A DNA stretch of 5,087 bases from Elusimicrobiota bacterium (GTDB lineage: Bacteria; CG03; SLGR01; PWQF01). The stretch lies in the NCBI GenBank assembly GCA_003558145.1, contig PWMP01000192.1, positions 1-5,087 on the forward strand. The letters are read 5' to 3'. A model generated the notes under the pieces. The model saw only the letters and a list, made by a program, of their open reading frames with translations, had not been told where the DNA came from and did not search any database. A program made the position numbers and the translations under genes. Shown piece after piece: positions 1 through 5,087 of the stretch. Positions within the stretch are counted from its first letter, which is position 1; every line of letters begins with the position of its first letter.

Positions 1-981
1 GGATCGCGCACGAGCCGTTTCCGAATAAGTTGAAAAACCTCTGAATATCGGCAGTGAAACGTTTATCATAAAGTTCCAACTGTCACCCCAGGAATCCCGG
101 AATCCATCAGGGTGGTCCATCCTGCGGTTGTAGGCGGCTGTCACCTGGGGAAAAGCAGCGCTGCGCGCAATCCTGATAGTCTGTGCGGACGCAGTTTCCT
201 GCAAATCAAGTATCTTTAATTCGGGACGGTTTACAAGCATTTTTTCTATGTATTCTTCCAGACGATGATCTTTGTATTTTATAGAAAGTTCCCCTTCCGG
301 AACTATAAGGTAATCATCCCTTCCCATAAGCAGGGCAAGGGAAGCCCTGGCCATACGAAGATTATTTCTGGACTCTATAATACGGGGCTTTATGTTAGAA
401 AGCTGAACTTCAGAGCGGAGAAGATCCAGCCGCGAGACGAGGCCGTTTTCATAAAGTGTTCTTGTCTGCTGAAGATATTTTTCAAGGCGCCTTTCGGACT
501 CCTTATTTAAATTGACAAGTTTGTCTGCAAGAAGAGCGCCGTAGAAAGCCTGTGTTATTTCAAATTCAATTTTATTCAGCTGCATGCGGTAATTTTCTTC
601 CTGTATCCTTACATCAAGCGAAGCGCTGCGGTAAAGGGCTGTATTTCTGAATCCCGTAAAAAGCGGCATCTGAACTCCTGCTGTTATATCGTAGCGATCG
701 GCACTGGTATAGGCATCCGGTACGGGAAACATGGGGACAGGCTCTTCATCCAGACGCGTATAGGTGCCGCCGACAGTTAAAGAAGGAAAAAAGTTTCCGG
801 CGGCATCAAGCAATCCTTTTCTGGATTCTATTATTTTTTCTTTGGCCGCAAGTATGTCCCTGTTATTTTCTTTTGCCGTCTCAATGCATTCCTGGAGAGT
901 CATACTTATTTCAGGTTTTTCATAAGCATAAAGAGGAACTGCCAAAAACAAGAGTAATAGGAATACGATTCTTTTATTCAT
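1..981 (-). CDS. TolC/OprM-type outer-membrane efflux channel protein (3' end missing)
   Basis: I read this frame by hand. It is open from an ATG at 981 to the window edge (327 codons), with no stop. Residues 1-19 form a signal peptide: positive start MNKR, leucine-rich core, likely cleavage after LYA. The mature part opens with the family's ISMTLQECIETAKENN helix. The first beta-barrel segment is near 65-108 (FFPSLTVGGTYTR, then ITAGVQMPLFTGF). Long amphipathic helices follow at about 115-220, including ALYRSASLDVRIQEEN and YENGLVSRLDLLRSEVQLS. The second internal repeat starts at NRPELKILDLQE (251-262) and goes through ALPQVTAAYN to INVSLPIFRGF (306-316). Family members usually have about 410-480 residues, so roughly the last 100 are lost. 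It should form the trimeric channel through which an inner-membrane pump and periplasmic adaptor export drugs or other substrates. It overlaps the MarR-type gene by 8 bases, so it is probably co-transcribed and controlled by it. The substrate is unknown. Confidence 0.93.
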   Translation of the reverse strand, partial: MNKRIVFLLLLFLAVPLYAYEKPEISMTLQECIETAKENNRDILAAKEKIIESRKGLLDAAGNFFPSLTVGGTYTRLDEEPVPMFPVPDAYTSADRYDITAGVQMPLFTGFRNTALYRSASLDVRIQEENYRMQLNKIEFEITQAFYGALLADKLVNLNKESERRLEKYLQQTRTLYENGLVSRLDLLRSEVQLSNIKPRIIESRNNLRMARASLALLMGRDDYLIVPEGELSIKYKDHRLEEYIEKMLVNRPELKILDLQETASAQTIRIARSAAFPQVTAAYNRRMDHPDGFRDSWGDSWNFMINVSLPIFRGFSTYSETARARS

Positions 982-1435
982 CGGAGCTTTCTCCGTATTT
1001 AATAATAAGTCTGTAGAGCTCATCAAAAGCTGTTATGAATCCGGCGCGATCCCTGTCACTGAATTTTTCCAGGAATTTAGTTAAGCTCTGCCTGTGAGCT
1101 TTTCTTATTTTTTCACACATGTCTTTTCCTTTTTTTGTCAAAACAATGTGAACTACCCTCCTGTCCTTTTCTGACCTTTTTCTCTTTACAAATTTTTTTC
1201 TTTCCAACTGGTCCGTAAAATGAGTCATCATAGCGTTGGATATACCAAGCTGCTTCACAAGCTCTTTCATACTGGGAGACTGCCGCTGTATCACTTCCCT
1301 CAGTATAAGAATATGGGCCAGGGTCAGATTTTGCTCAAGTATTTCATTTGAAACCTTGAGAGCCAGTGCTTTTTTCATACGCGGCACAGCAACGAAAGTT
1401 TTATCAAGAAATTTTTCGGTTTTATATGTTTTCAT
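974..1435 (-). CDS. MarR-family transcriptional regulator
   Basis: This is a 153-residue winged-helix repressor of the MarR family, close to the usual 140-160. The core is visible. Helices 1-2 span about 20-52 (NEILEQNLTLAHILILREV). The helix-turn-helix spans about 54-80 (SMKELVKQLGISNAMMTHFTDQLERKK). The beta-wing shows the family signature EKDRRVVHIVLTKKG (89-103). A C-terminal dimer helix lies at about 104-147. MarR proteins bind palindromic DNA as dimers, usually repress their own operon and release it when a small phenolic or other ligand binds. Overlap with a downstream efflux channel gene fits control of drug or solvent export. The ATG at 1435 is preferred although no SD precedes it: the predicted transcript starts almost at this codon, and the next in-frame ATG (M20) also lacks an SD and would trim the N-terminal helix. 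The ligand is unknown. Confidence 0.95.
   Translation of the reverse strand: MKTYKTEKFLDKTFVAVPRMKKALALKVSNEILEQNLTLAHILILREVIQRQSPSMKELVKQLGISNAMMTHFTDQLERKKFVKRKRSEKDRRVVHIVLTKKGKDMCEKIRKAHRQSLTKFLEKFSDRDRAGFITAFDELYRLIIKYGESSDE
982..995 (-). promoter_or_regulatory. SD of the channel gene, within a small hairpin
   Basis: On the minus strand the SD GGAG (994-991) lies 9 bases before the channel gene ATG, inside the last codons of the MarR-type gene. It is part of a perfect inverted repeat, CGGAG-AAAG-CTCCG, five mostly GC pairs with a four-base loop, ending directly at the ATG. Folded, the mRNA would hide the SD. Ribosomes finishing the repressor gene (stop at 976-974) would open it. That points to translational coupling, which is an inference. 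Confidence 0.5.
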
Positions 1436-1443
1436 TATTAAAA

Positions 1444-1464
1444 ATTTTAATTATTAAAATAATT
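1444..1464. promoter_or_regulatory. Candidate MarR-type operator (AT-rich overlapping palindromes)
   Basis: Two overlapping perfect inverted repeats lie between and on the promoter boxes: ATTTTAAT-T-ATTAAAAT (1444-1460) and AATTATT-AA-AATAATT (1449-1464). Their size and place, covering the -10 box and spacer, are what is expected for a self-repressing MarR dimer. The sequence is pure A/T, so short palindromes can arise by chance. The operator role is inferred from position. Confidence 0.4.
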
Positions 1465-1471
1465 TTGTCAA
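1444..1471 (-). promoter_or_regulatory. Sigma70-type promoter of the marR-type/channel operon
   Basis: On the minus strand a perfect -35 box TTGACA (1471-1466) is followed by a 16-base spacer and a -10 box TAAAAT (1449-1444). Transcription would start near 1437, only one to three bases before the ATG at 1435. No SD lies between them, so the mRNA is predicted to be leaderless or nearly so. The 106-base gap to the upstream GH65 gene, with its own promoter, suggests separate transcription of the efflux unit. Read-through from GH65 cannot be excluded, because I see no convincing terminator in the gap. Confidence 0.65.
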
Positions 1472-1541
1472 CTTATTTGGAGGAAAGAGAGGAGAAAGCC
1501 GGGTAATTTAAGATTTGCTACAAAAAAGATTTGTCAGGCAA

Positions 1542-1925
1542 TCAATAAAAACCGCCGAGAAAATCAGCTATTATGTCTCTCCTGGTTATTACGCCTGCCA
1601 CTTTTTTACCGTCAAGTACGGGTAAACGTCTATAGGGGAATTTTGTGAAAGTTTTTGTTATTTCTTCAAGAGGGTCGGAAAGTTTTACTGCAACCACTTT
1701 TTTATTCATAATATCTCCGGCTTTAAGTTTGGAAAAATTTTCATCGGTTGTGGCTTCGATTATATTTACTTCGGATACTATACCCATAAGATTATTATGC
1801 TTATCAACCACAGGAACGCTGGAGGCCTTCTTTTCTACCATTACCCTTCCTATCTGAGCAACAGGCATGTTTTCATCCACAGTTAGCATATTTTTCTTTT
1901 TCATAATATCTTTTGCTGTGATCAT
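1542..1925 (-). CDS. Possible nested in-frame CBS-pair protein (internal start)
   Basis: Met773 of the GH65 fusion could start a separate 127-residue protein consisting of just the two CBS domains (MITAKDIM to the end). Its ATG (1925-1923) lies eight bases after a strong SD, GGAGG, and falls a few residues before the first CBS motif, exactly between enzyme and sensor domains. CBS pairs of this length (about 120-130 residues) are common as stand-alone proteins. They bind AMP, ATP or related ligands and dimerise. If made, it could assemble with the CBS part of the full enzyme or act elsewhere. Alternatively the site is a relic of an independent gene fused to GH65. The domains are certain; separate translation is inferred. 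Confidence 0.35.
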   Translation of the reverse strand: MITAKDIMKKKNMLTVDENMPVAQIGRVMVEKKASSVPVVDKHNNLMGIVSEVNIIEATTDENFSKLKAGDIMNKKVVAVKLSDPLEEITKTFTKFPYRRLPVLDGKKVAGVITRRDIIADFLGGFY

Positions 1926-4241
1926 TTCTCTTTCCTCCCGGGCCTTAAAGACCCTGTACTTGAAAGGCAGAAGATCATACTGCTTTCCAAAAACTTCTAT
2001 AACCCTTTTGATTGTTTTGCTATTCTTATTTTTAACCGGGACAACTTTCACGCGAACGGCCCGGTCTGAAATTTCAATTTCATATCTGTCAGAATAATAA
2101 AAAAAGTTGAAAGCCAGTTTTGAAAAATTTCCCGGAAGCCGCGGAGACACAGACAATCCTTCCGGACTCACACGCACACCGCCAAACCCGCCGACAAGGG
2201 CCTGCCAAACTCCGCCGAGGTTCGCGGCGTGAATACCGTCCACGGTATTTCCGGCAATATCCAATATATCAAGGTTTGCAGCAACCCAGAAAAATTTGAA
2301 AGCCCTGAACATATCACCCATTTTTGCCGCGGCAAGAGAGTGAGCGGAGAAGGAAAGTGAGGATTTATGCAGGGTTCTTTTCATATAAAAGTCATAATTT
2401 CTTTTCTTTTCCCCTTCTGAAAAATAGTCGGGGAAAAGGCAGAAAAGAAGTACAACGTCAGCCTGTTTTAAAAACCTGGTTTTCTCCAGCCCTTCAAGCT
2501 CTGTATATTTGGGAGCTTCCGGCAAAAAATACTTGTCGTAAGACTTAATCTTTATATCTTTTTTTCTCAGATAGTTTTTGAACTGGGTTATTATGCCGTA
2601 TTTTTCCGAACGGGGAAATACAATTAAAGAAGCTATACGTTGCCAGTTTGATATTTCTTCCGATTTTAGTTTTATGCGGCGTTTCAGGTTTTGAAAACAG
2701 GGGTCGCCTTTGAGCTCACCGCATAAGGAAGCGGCCCTGTTTAAATTCCATATGGCCATATAGTTGGTAAAAGCATTGTCATCAACATTAACATGAAATT
2801 CATCCGGGCCTATAACACCGTTTATGTGATAAGCACCTTCCTTTTTCTTTACCCTGCTGGCCCAGAATCTGGCAGTCTCAATGATTATCTCCGACCCGCA
2901 GTTCAGTAAAAACTCCCTGTCACCGGTTAAACGGCAGTATTCACTTATTCCGAAGGCCACATCCGCGGTAATATGATGTTCAAAATCCTGGGTATGCACC
3001 TCAACTATTGAACCATCAATATCTTTTGCATAGCGCGGAGTCTGTTCCTGTCCGTCAGGCGTAGACTCCCAGGGATACATCGCTCCATCATATCCTTTTG
3101 AAGCGGCTATCCCTCTTGCTGCGTTAAGAGTGTTATAACGGAGCATTAAAAGCTGTTTTGCTAACTTGGGAAAAACATGGATGAAAAACGGTAGAATATA
3201 TATTTCGGTGTCCCAGAATACATGGCCTTTATATCCTTCCCCGCTGAGCGTTTTTGCGCCTATACTGAACCGTCCGTACTCTTCTCCTGCAGATATTATC
3301 AGATGATATATGCAGAACCTTACAGCAAGCTGGGATTCTTTGTCTCCTTCTATTATAATATCGGCGGTTTCCCATTTCTGCTTCATGGCTTTTTGATGAG
3401 CTTTAAAAAGCTCATCAAAACCATCTTCTACCGCAGCATTGAGATCTCTCATTGTTTCTCTCTTCAGGGACCTGCTGTCATAATCAAGTGAAGTTTTTAT
3501 GCAGAATATTTTTGAAAAGGTTATCTGCTGCTTTGTTTTAAGGTCAAAATCATGAATTCTTCCGGTAAGAAATTCTTTGTTTTTACCGGACTCAACCTCA
3601 AGGCTGTCCGCAACTGATATTATATGGCGGTAAGAATTTGTCATGTAAGATATATAGTCGGCAGCTTCTTCTTTGTCGGCTTTTATGGTATTGAAATGTC
3701 TCTTCTTTGACATCATAAGACCTCCGGAGTTATATACCGAATCATCTATGCTGTCCACCGCGGTAAGGGAAGCGCTACCTTTAAGAAGTTTCAGCGAAAT
3801 CCTCATTGCTCCGATATGCGGATTATCCATACTGAAAAATCTTAGCGAACGATAAACAAATATTCTGCCTTTTGCGTCTTCAAATTTTGTTTCCCTTGCT
3901 ATGACTGCCTTTTTCATATCAAGGATTCTGCGGTGCGTGAGCACTTTCATTGCAAGCATGTCAAACTTTTCTCCGTCTACGGCAATAATGAAATTAACAG
4001 GATTGGGAAGATTAACCAGTTCATCTACCTGGGCTCCCGACTTGTCAAATATGCCGGGGATAAACGTGCCCGGACGGCACCCGGAGGGATTCTCTTCATA
4101 TATTCCCCTGGAACCTACAAAACCGTTACCAAGGGTAAATTTAGTCTCTGTTACGTTTTGATTTTCCCTGTCAGCTTTAGTTTCTTCCATCCGGAAAGCC
4201 GGATCTGAAAATGTATATTTTTTTATAAAATCACTGTTCAT
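1542..4241 (-). CDS. GH65 alpha-glucoside phosphorylase with C-terminal CBS-domain pair
   Basis: Predicted cytosolic enzyme (899 residues, no signal peptide) that cleaves an alpha-glucosyl disaccharide with inorganic phosphate, inverting to beta-glucose 1-phosphate plus glucose. The N-terminal beta-sandwich (about 10-260) has TLGNGFVGSRGIYEE and LVNLPNP. The helical linker (about 270-300) precedes the (alpha/alpha)6 catalytic barrel (about 300-690), with GEGYKGHVFWDTEIY (334-348), RYNTLNAARGIAASKGYDGA, YPWES (389-393), HHITADVAF, and VIGPDEFH with the likely general acid Glu481. KQADVV (592-597), SSLSFSAHS and GIHAANLGGVWQALVGGFGG (669-688) match the sugar- and phosphate-site loops of the phosphorylases. 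The small C-terminal beta-domain starts at VSPRLPG (698-704). Usual GH65 phosphorylases end near 750-790; here two CBS domains follow (about 774-830 and 841-899), with nucleotide-type motifs GIVSEVN (820-826) and GVITRRD (883-889). The YPWES/DGQEQTPRY stretch looks more like trehalose/kojibiose-type enzymes than maltose phosphorylase, but specificity is unresolved. The divergent beta-phosphoglucomutase supports phosphorolysis rather than hydrolysis. Confidence 0.93.
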   Translation of the reverse strand: MNSDFIKKYTFSDPAFRMEETKADRENQNVTETKFTLGNGFVGSRGIYEENPSGCRPGTFIPGIFDKSGAQVDELVNLPNPVNFIIAVDGEKFDMLAMKVLTHRRILDMKKAVIARETKFEDAKGRIFVYRSLRFFSMDNPHIGAMRISLKLLKGSASLTAVDSIDDSVYNSGGLMMSKKRHFNTIKADKEEAADYISYMTNSYRHIISVADSLEVESGKNKEFLTGRIHDFDLKTKQQITFSKIFCIKTSLDYDSRSLKRETMRDLNAAVEDGFDELFKAHQKAMKQKWETADIIIEGDKESQLAVRFCIYHLIISAGEEYGRFSIGAKTLSGEGYKGHVFWDTEIYILPFFIHVFPKLAKQLLMLRYNTLNAARGIAASKGYDGAMYPWESTPDGQEQTPRYAKDIDGSIVEVHTQDFEHHITADVAFGISEYCRLTGDREFLLNCGSEIIIETARFWASRVKKKEGAYHINGVIGPDEFHVNVDDNAFTNYMAIWNLNRAASLCGELKGDPCFQNLKRRIKLKSEEISNWQRIASLIVFPRSEKYGIITQFKNYLRKKDIKIKSYDKYFLPEAPKYTELEGLEKTRFLKQADVVLLFCLFPDYFSEGEKKRNYDFYMKRTLHKSSLSFSAHSLAAAKMGDMFRAFKFFWVAANLDILDIAGNTVDGIHAANLGGVWQALVGGFGGVRVSPEGLSVSPRLPGNFSKLAFNFFYYSDRYEIEISDRAVRVKVVPVKNKNSKTIKRVIEVFGKQYDLLPFKYRVFKAREEREMITAKDIMKKKNMLTVDENMPVAQIGRVMVEKKASSVPVVDKHNNLMGIVSEVNIIEATTDENFSKLKAGDIMNKKVVAVKLSDPLEEITKTFTKFPYRRLPVLDGKKVAGVITRRDIIADFLGGFY
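1926..1939 (-). promoter_or_regulatory. Strong internal SD at the GH65/CBS junction
   Basis: Minus-strand GGGAGGAAAGAGAA (1939-1926) directly precedes the in-frame ATG at 1925. GGAGG (1938-1934) is a near-ideal SD with an 8-base spacer. It encodes part of the linker (codons for R-E-E-R-E). It is a better SD than the one in front of the full-length gene. Confidence 0.5.
3391..3420. repeat. 30-bp near-perfect palindrome inside the GH65 gene
   Basis: The left arm TTTTGATGAGCTTT (3391-3404) and the right arm AAAGCTCATCAAAA (3407-3420) are exact reverse complements, 14 bases each, separated by AA. The coding sense is F-D-E-L-F-K-A-H-Q-K (275-284) in the linker helix before the catalytic barrel. 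In mRNA it could form a 14-pair hairpin; in DNA it could be a symmetric protein site. No U-tract follows on either strand, so it is not a standard terminator. Arms this long are not expected by chance in 5 kb. Confidence 0.8.
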
Positions 4242-4248
4242 TTTTGTA

Positions 4249-4256
4249 CCTTTCCT
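4249..4256 (-). promoter_or_regulatory. SD of the GH65-CBS gene
   Basis: Minus-strand AGGAAAGG (4256-4249) lies before the ATG at 4241, with 7 bases between the final AAAGG and the start codon. It is a moderate SD that supports this start. The protein begins with the family-like N-terminus shortly after. Confidence 0.6.
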
Positions 4257-4264
4257 GCCTTTCT

Positions 4265-4286
4265 GCCCCGACGAATCCGTGCGGGC
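4265..4286. promoter_or_regulatory. GC-rich imperfect palindrome at the predicted 5' end of the GH65 transcript
   Basis: On the plus strand the outer arms GCCC/GGGC and inner arms ACG/CGT pair, with mismatches between, forming a 22-bp imperfect dyad. It is a GC-rich island in AT-rich surroundings. It sits just downstream of the minus -10 box and about 48 bases or more before the plus -35 box. It could be an operator of a sugar-responsive repressor or a 5'-terminal mRNA hairpin. No regulator is identified in the window. Confidence 0.35.
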
Positions 4287-4293
4287 GTAAACA

Positions 4294-4322
4294 ATTATAT
4301 GTTATTTTAAGAAAAATACCAG
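4294..4322 (-). promoter_or_regulatory. Probable promoter of the GH65-CBS gene
   Basis: On the minus strand a perfect -10 box TATAAT (4299-4294) is preceded, after a 17-base AT-rich spacer, by a poor -35 box CTGGTA (4322-4317, three of six matches). Transcription would start near 4287, giving a leader of about 45 bases. The weak -35 next to a perfect -10 would fit a promoter that needs an activator, which is an inference. Confidence 0.5.
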
Positions 4323-4333
4323 TTCATCTGAGG

Positions 4334-4362
4334 TTGACATCGGCAACGCCTTAATTTAAAAT
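4334..4362 (+). promoter_or_regulatory. Sigma70-type promoter of the beta-phosphoglucomutase gene
   Basis: A perfect -35 box TTGACA (4334-4339), a 17-base spacer and a -10 box TAAAAT (4357-4362) form a near-consensus promoter. The start would be near 4369, giving a leader of about 30 bases with the SD in its second half. It appears stronger than the divergent GH65 promoter. The two -35 regions are only 11 bases apart, so a regulator bound here could affect both. Confidence 0.7.
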
Positions 4363-4384
4363 CACAAATGCTAAGATAAATTCC

Positions 4385-4391
4385 AAAGGAG
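4385..4391 (+). promoter_or_regulatory. SD of the beta-phosphoglucomutase gene
   Basis: AAAGGAG lies 9 bases before the ATG at 4401. It is a strong, well-spaced site that fixes this start. Confidence 0.8.
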
Positions 4392-4400
4392 ATATTAAGT

Positions 4401-5045
4401 ATGACAGAAGGAGCTATTTTTGATCTTGACGGCATAGTCGTTGATACTGTGCCTCTTCATTTTGCAGCCTGGAAAAAAATGTTTTCCGAATATGGAAAAT
4501 CATTTACTTTTGAAGATTACAAGAAAAAAGTTGACGGAATACCCCGTATGGACGGAGCCCGGGCCGTGCTTACTGAATTGGATGATAAAGAACTTGAGAA
4601 GGCGGCTGGCCTAAAACAAAAATACTTCCGCAGTGAACTTGACCGAGGCAAAATACCGGTATACGATTCAACTATAAAACTTATAAAGGATTTAAAAGAC
4701 ACCGGGCTTTCCCTCGCTGTAATATCTTCAAGCAAAAACTGTACGCACATACTTAAAAACATCGGAATTTACGACATTCTTGACACTGTAGTAGGCGGCA
4801 GCAGAGAGCTCAAAGGCAAGCCTGATCCGGAAATTTTTCTTACCGCCGCAAAAGAGCTGAAAGCCAGTCCGGAAAAATGTGTTGTCTTTGAGGACGCGTC
4901 CCTGGGTGTCGCATCCGCAAAGAACGCAGGAATGTACGTTATAGGGGTGGACCGCTATTCAAACCCGGCCAGGCTTGAGGCGGCCGATAGAATAGTTAGC
5001 GATGCCGGGCAAATCACTGCTTCCGAAGTCGCCGGCCTGCTTTAG
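4401..5045 (+). CDS. pgmB: Beta-phosphoglucomutase-type HAD phosphatase/mutase
   Basis: Cytosolic HAD-superfamily enzyme (214 residues; Lactococcus beta-phosphoglucomutase has about 220). It should convert beta-glucose 1-phosphate to glucose 6-phosphate through a beta-1,6-bisphosphate intermediate. Motif I is FDLDGIVVDT, with nucleophile Asp8 and acid/base Asp10, followed by His20, the same numbers as in the Lactococcus enzyme. The helical cap (about 16-85) carries DGIPRMDG with Arg49 at the phosphate-binding cap position. Motif II is ISSSKN (108-113). Motif III is Lys140 in KGKPDPEIF. Motif IV is EDASLGVASAKNAGM (164-178) with Glu164/Asp165 for magnesium. The cap has Asp45 where the Lactococcus enzyme has Lys45, placing it in a DGxPR subgroup of beta-phosphoglucomutase-like proteins, so a phosphatase role on another sugar phosphate is possible. 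The divergent GH65 phosphorylase, which would supply beta-glucose 1-phosphate, argues for the mutase. Confidence 0.88.
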   Translation: MTEGAIFDLDGIVVDTVPLHFAAWKKMFSEYGKSFTFEDYKKKVDGIPRMDGARAVLTELDDKELEKAAGLKQKYFRSELDRGKIPVYDSTIKLIKDLKDTGLSLAVISSSKNCTHILKNIGIYDILDTVVGGSRELKGKPDPEIFLTAAKELKASPEKCVVFEDASLGVASAKNAGMYVIGVDRYSNPARLEAADRIVSDAGQITASEVAGLL

Positions 5046-5087
5046 TAAGAGACTTAATCAGTCGCGCTCAAGGAGCCGAAACAAGCC
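5046..5087 (+). other. Short trailing segment after the HAD gene
   Basis: I see no terminator-like GC hairpin with a T-run in these 42 bases. CAAGGAG at 5069-5075 resembles an SD, and no ATG, GTG or TTG start follows within the window. A co-transcribed gene could begin just past the right edge. This is suggestive only. Confidence 0.2.

Noticed and set aside
265..510. Open frame of 81 codons on the plus strand
   Set aside because: It lies antisense to the channel gene, whose protein is clearly conserved. The frame has no recognisable domain and no good SD.
1480..1495. GGAGGAAAGAGAGGAG on the plus strand as a ribosome binding site
   Set aside because: No plus-strand start codon with a meaningful reading frame follows. 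It is a purine run in the gap between two minus-strand genes.
1515..1541. Hairpin directly after the GH65-CBS stop as a terminator
   Set aside because: The pairing (TTGC/GCAA and ACAAA/TTTGT with bulges) is weak and AT-rich, and no T-run follows on the minus strand.
2324..2548. Open frames on the plus strand across 1645-4208
   Set aside because: All are antisense shadows of the GH65-CBS gene, with low-complexity translations and no family motifs.
3391..3420. The long palindrome as an intrinsic terminator or insertion-sequence end
   Set aside because: There is no T-tract on either side and no transposase or target duplication. The protein frame runs through it with family-like sequence.
4517..4762. 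81-codon minus-strand frame inside the HAD gene
   Set aside because: It is antisense to a gene with every HAD motif intact. No promoter, SD or recognisable protein supports it.

Overview
The window looks like chromosomal DNA from a Gram-negative bacterium. Two things suggest this: a TolC-family outer-membrane channel protein, and clear sigma70-type promoters with Shine-Dalgarno (SD) sites. Base composition is moderate to AT-leaning, with AT-rich spacers. The sequence alone does not fix the lineage. No mobile element, CRISPR array, tRNA or rRNA is visible. Every stretch longer than about 300 bases is coding.

Layout. Positions 1-1435 hold a two-gene minus-strand unit. It consists of a MarR-family repressor (974-1435) that overlaps the start of a TolC/OprM-type efflux channel (981 down to 1, running off the left edge). 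The repressor has its own promoter, which almost touches its ATG, so its mRNA may be leaderless. The channel's SD lies in a small hairpin inside the end of the repressor gene. This suggests a regulated efflux operon whose remaining pump genes lie beyond the left edge. Positions 1542-4241 (minus strand) hold a large inverting alpha-glucoside phosphorylase of family GH65 that carries an extra C-terminal pair of CBS domains. Positions 4401-5045 (plus strand) hold a beta-phosphoglucomutase-type HAD enzyme, divergent from the phosphorylase. The two share a 159-bp intergenic region with a promoter in each direction.

How the genes work together. The GH65 enzyme is predicted to split an alpha-linked glucose disaccharide (trehalose, kojibiose, maltose or nigerose type, unresolved) with phosphate, releasing glucose and beta-glucose 1-phosphate. 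The HAD enzyme would turn beta-glucose 1-phosphate into glucose 6-phosphate for glycolysis. This is the standard ATP-sparing disaccharide route.

The most unusual feature is the CBS pair fused to GH65. CBS pairs usually sense adenine nucleotides, so this could be an energy-responsive phosphorylase. Inside the gene, exactly at the domain junction, lies a strong SD with an in-frame ATG. The CBS pair may therefore also be made as a free 127-residue protein, or the site may be a relic of a once separate gene. A 30-bp near-perfect palindrome inside the GH65 coding region is a second unexplained signal.
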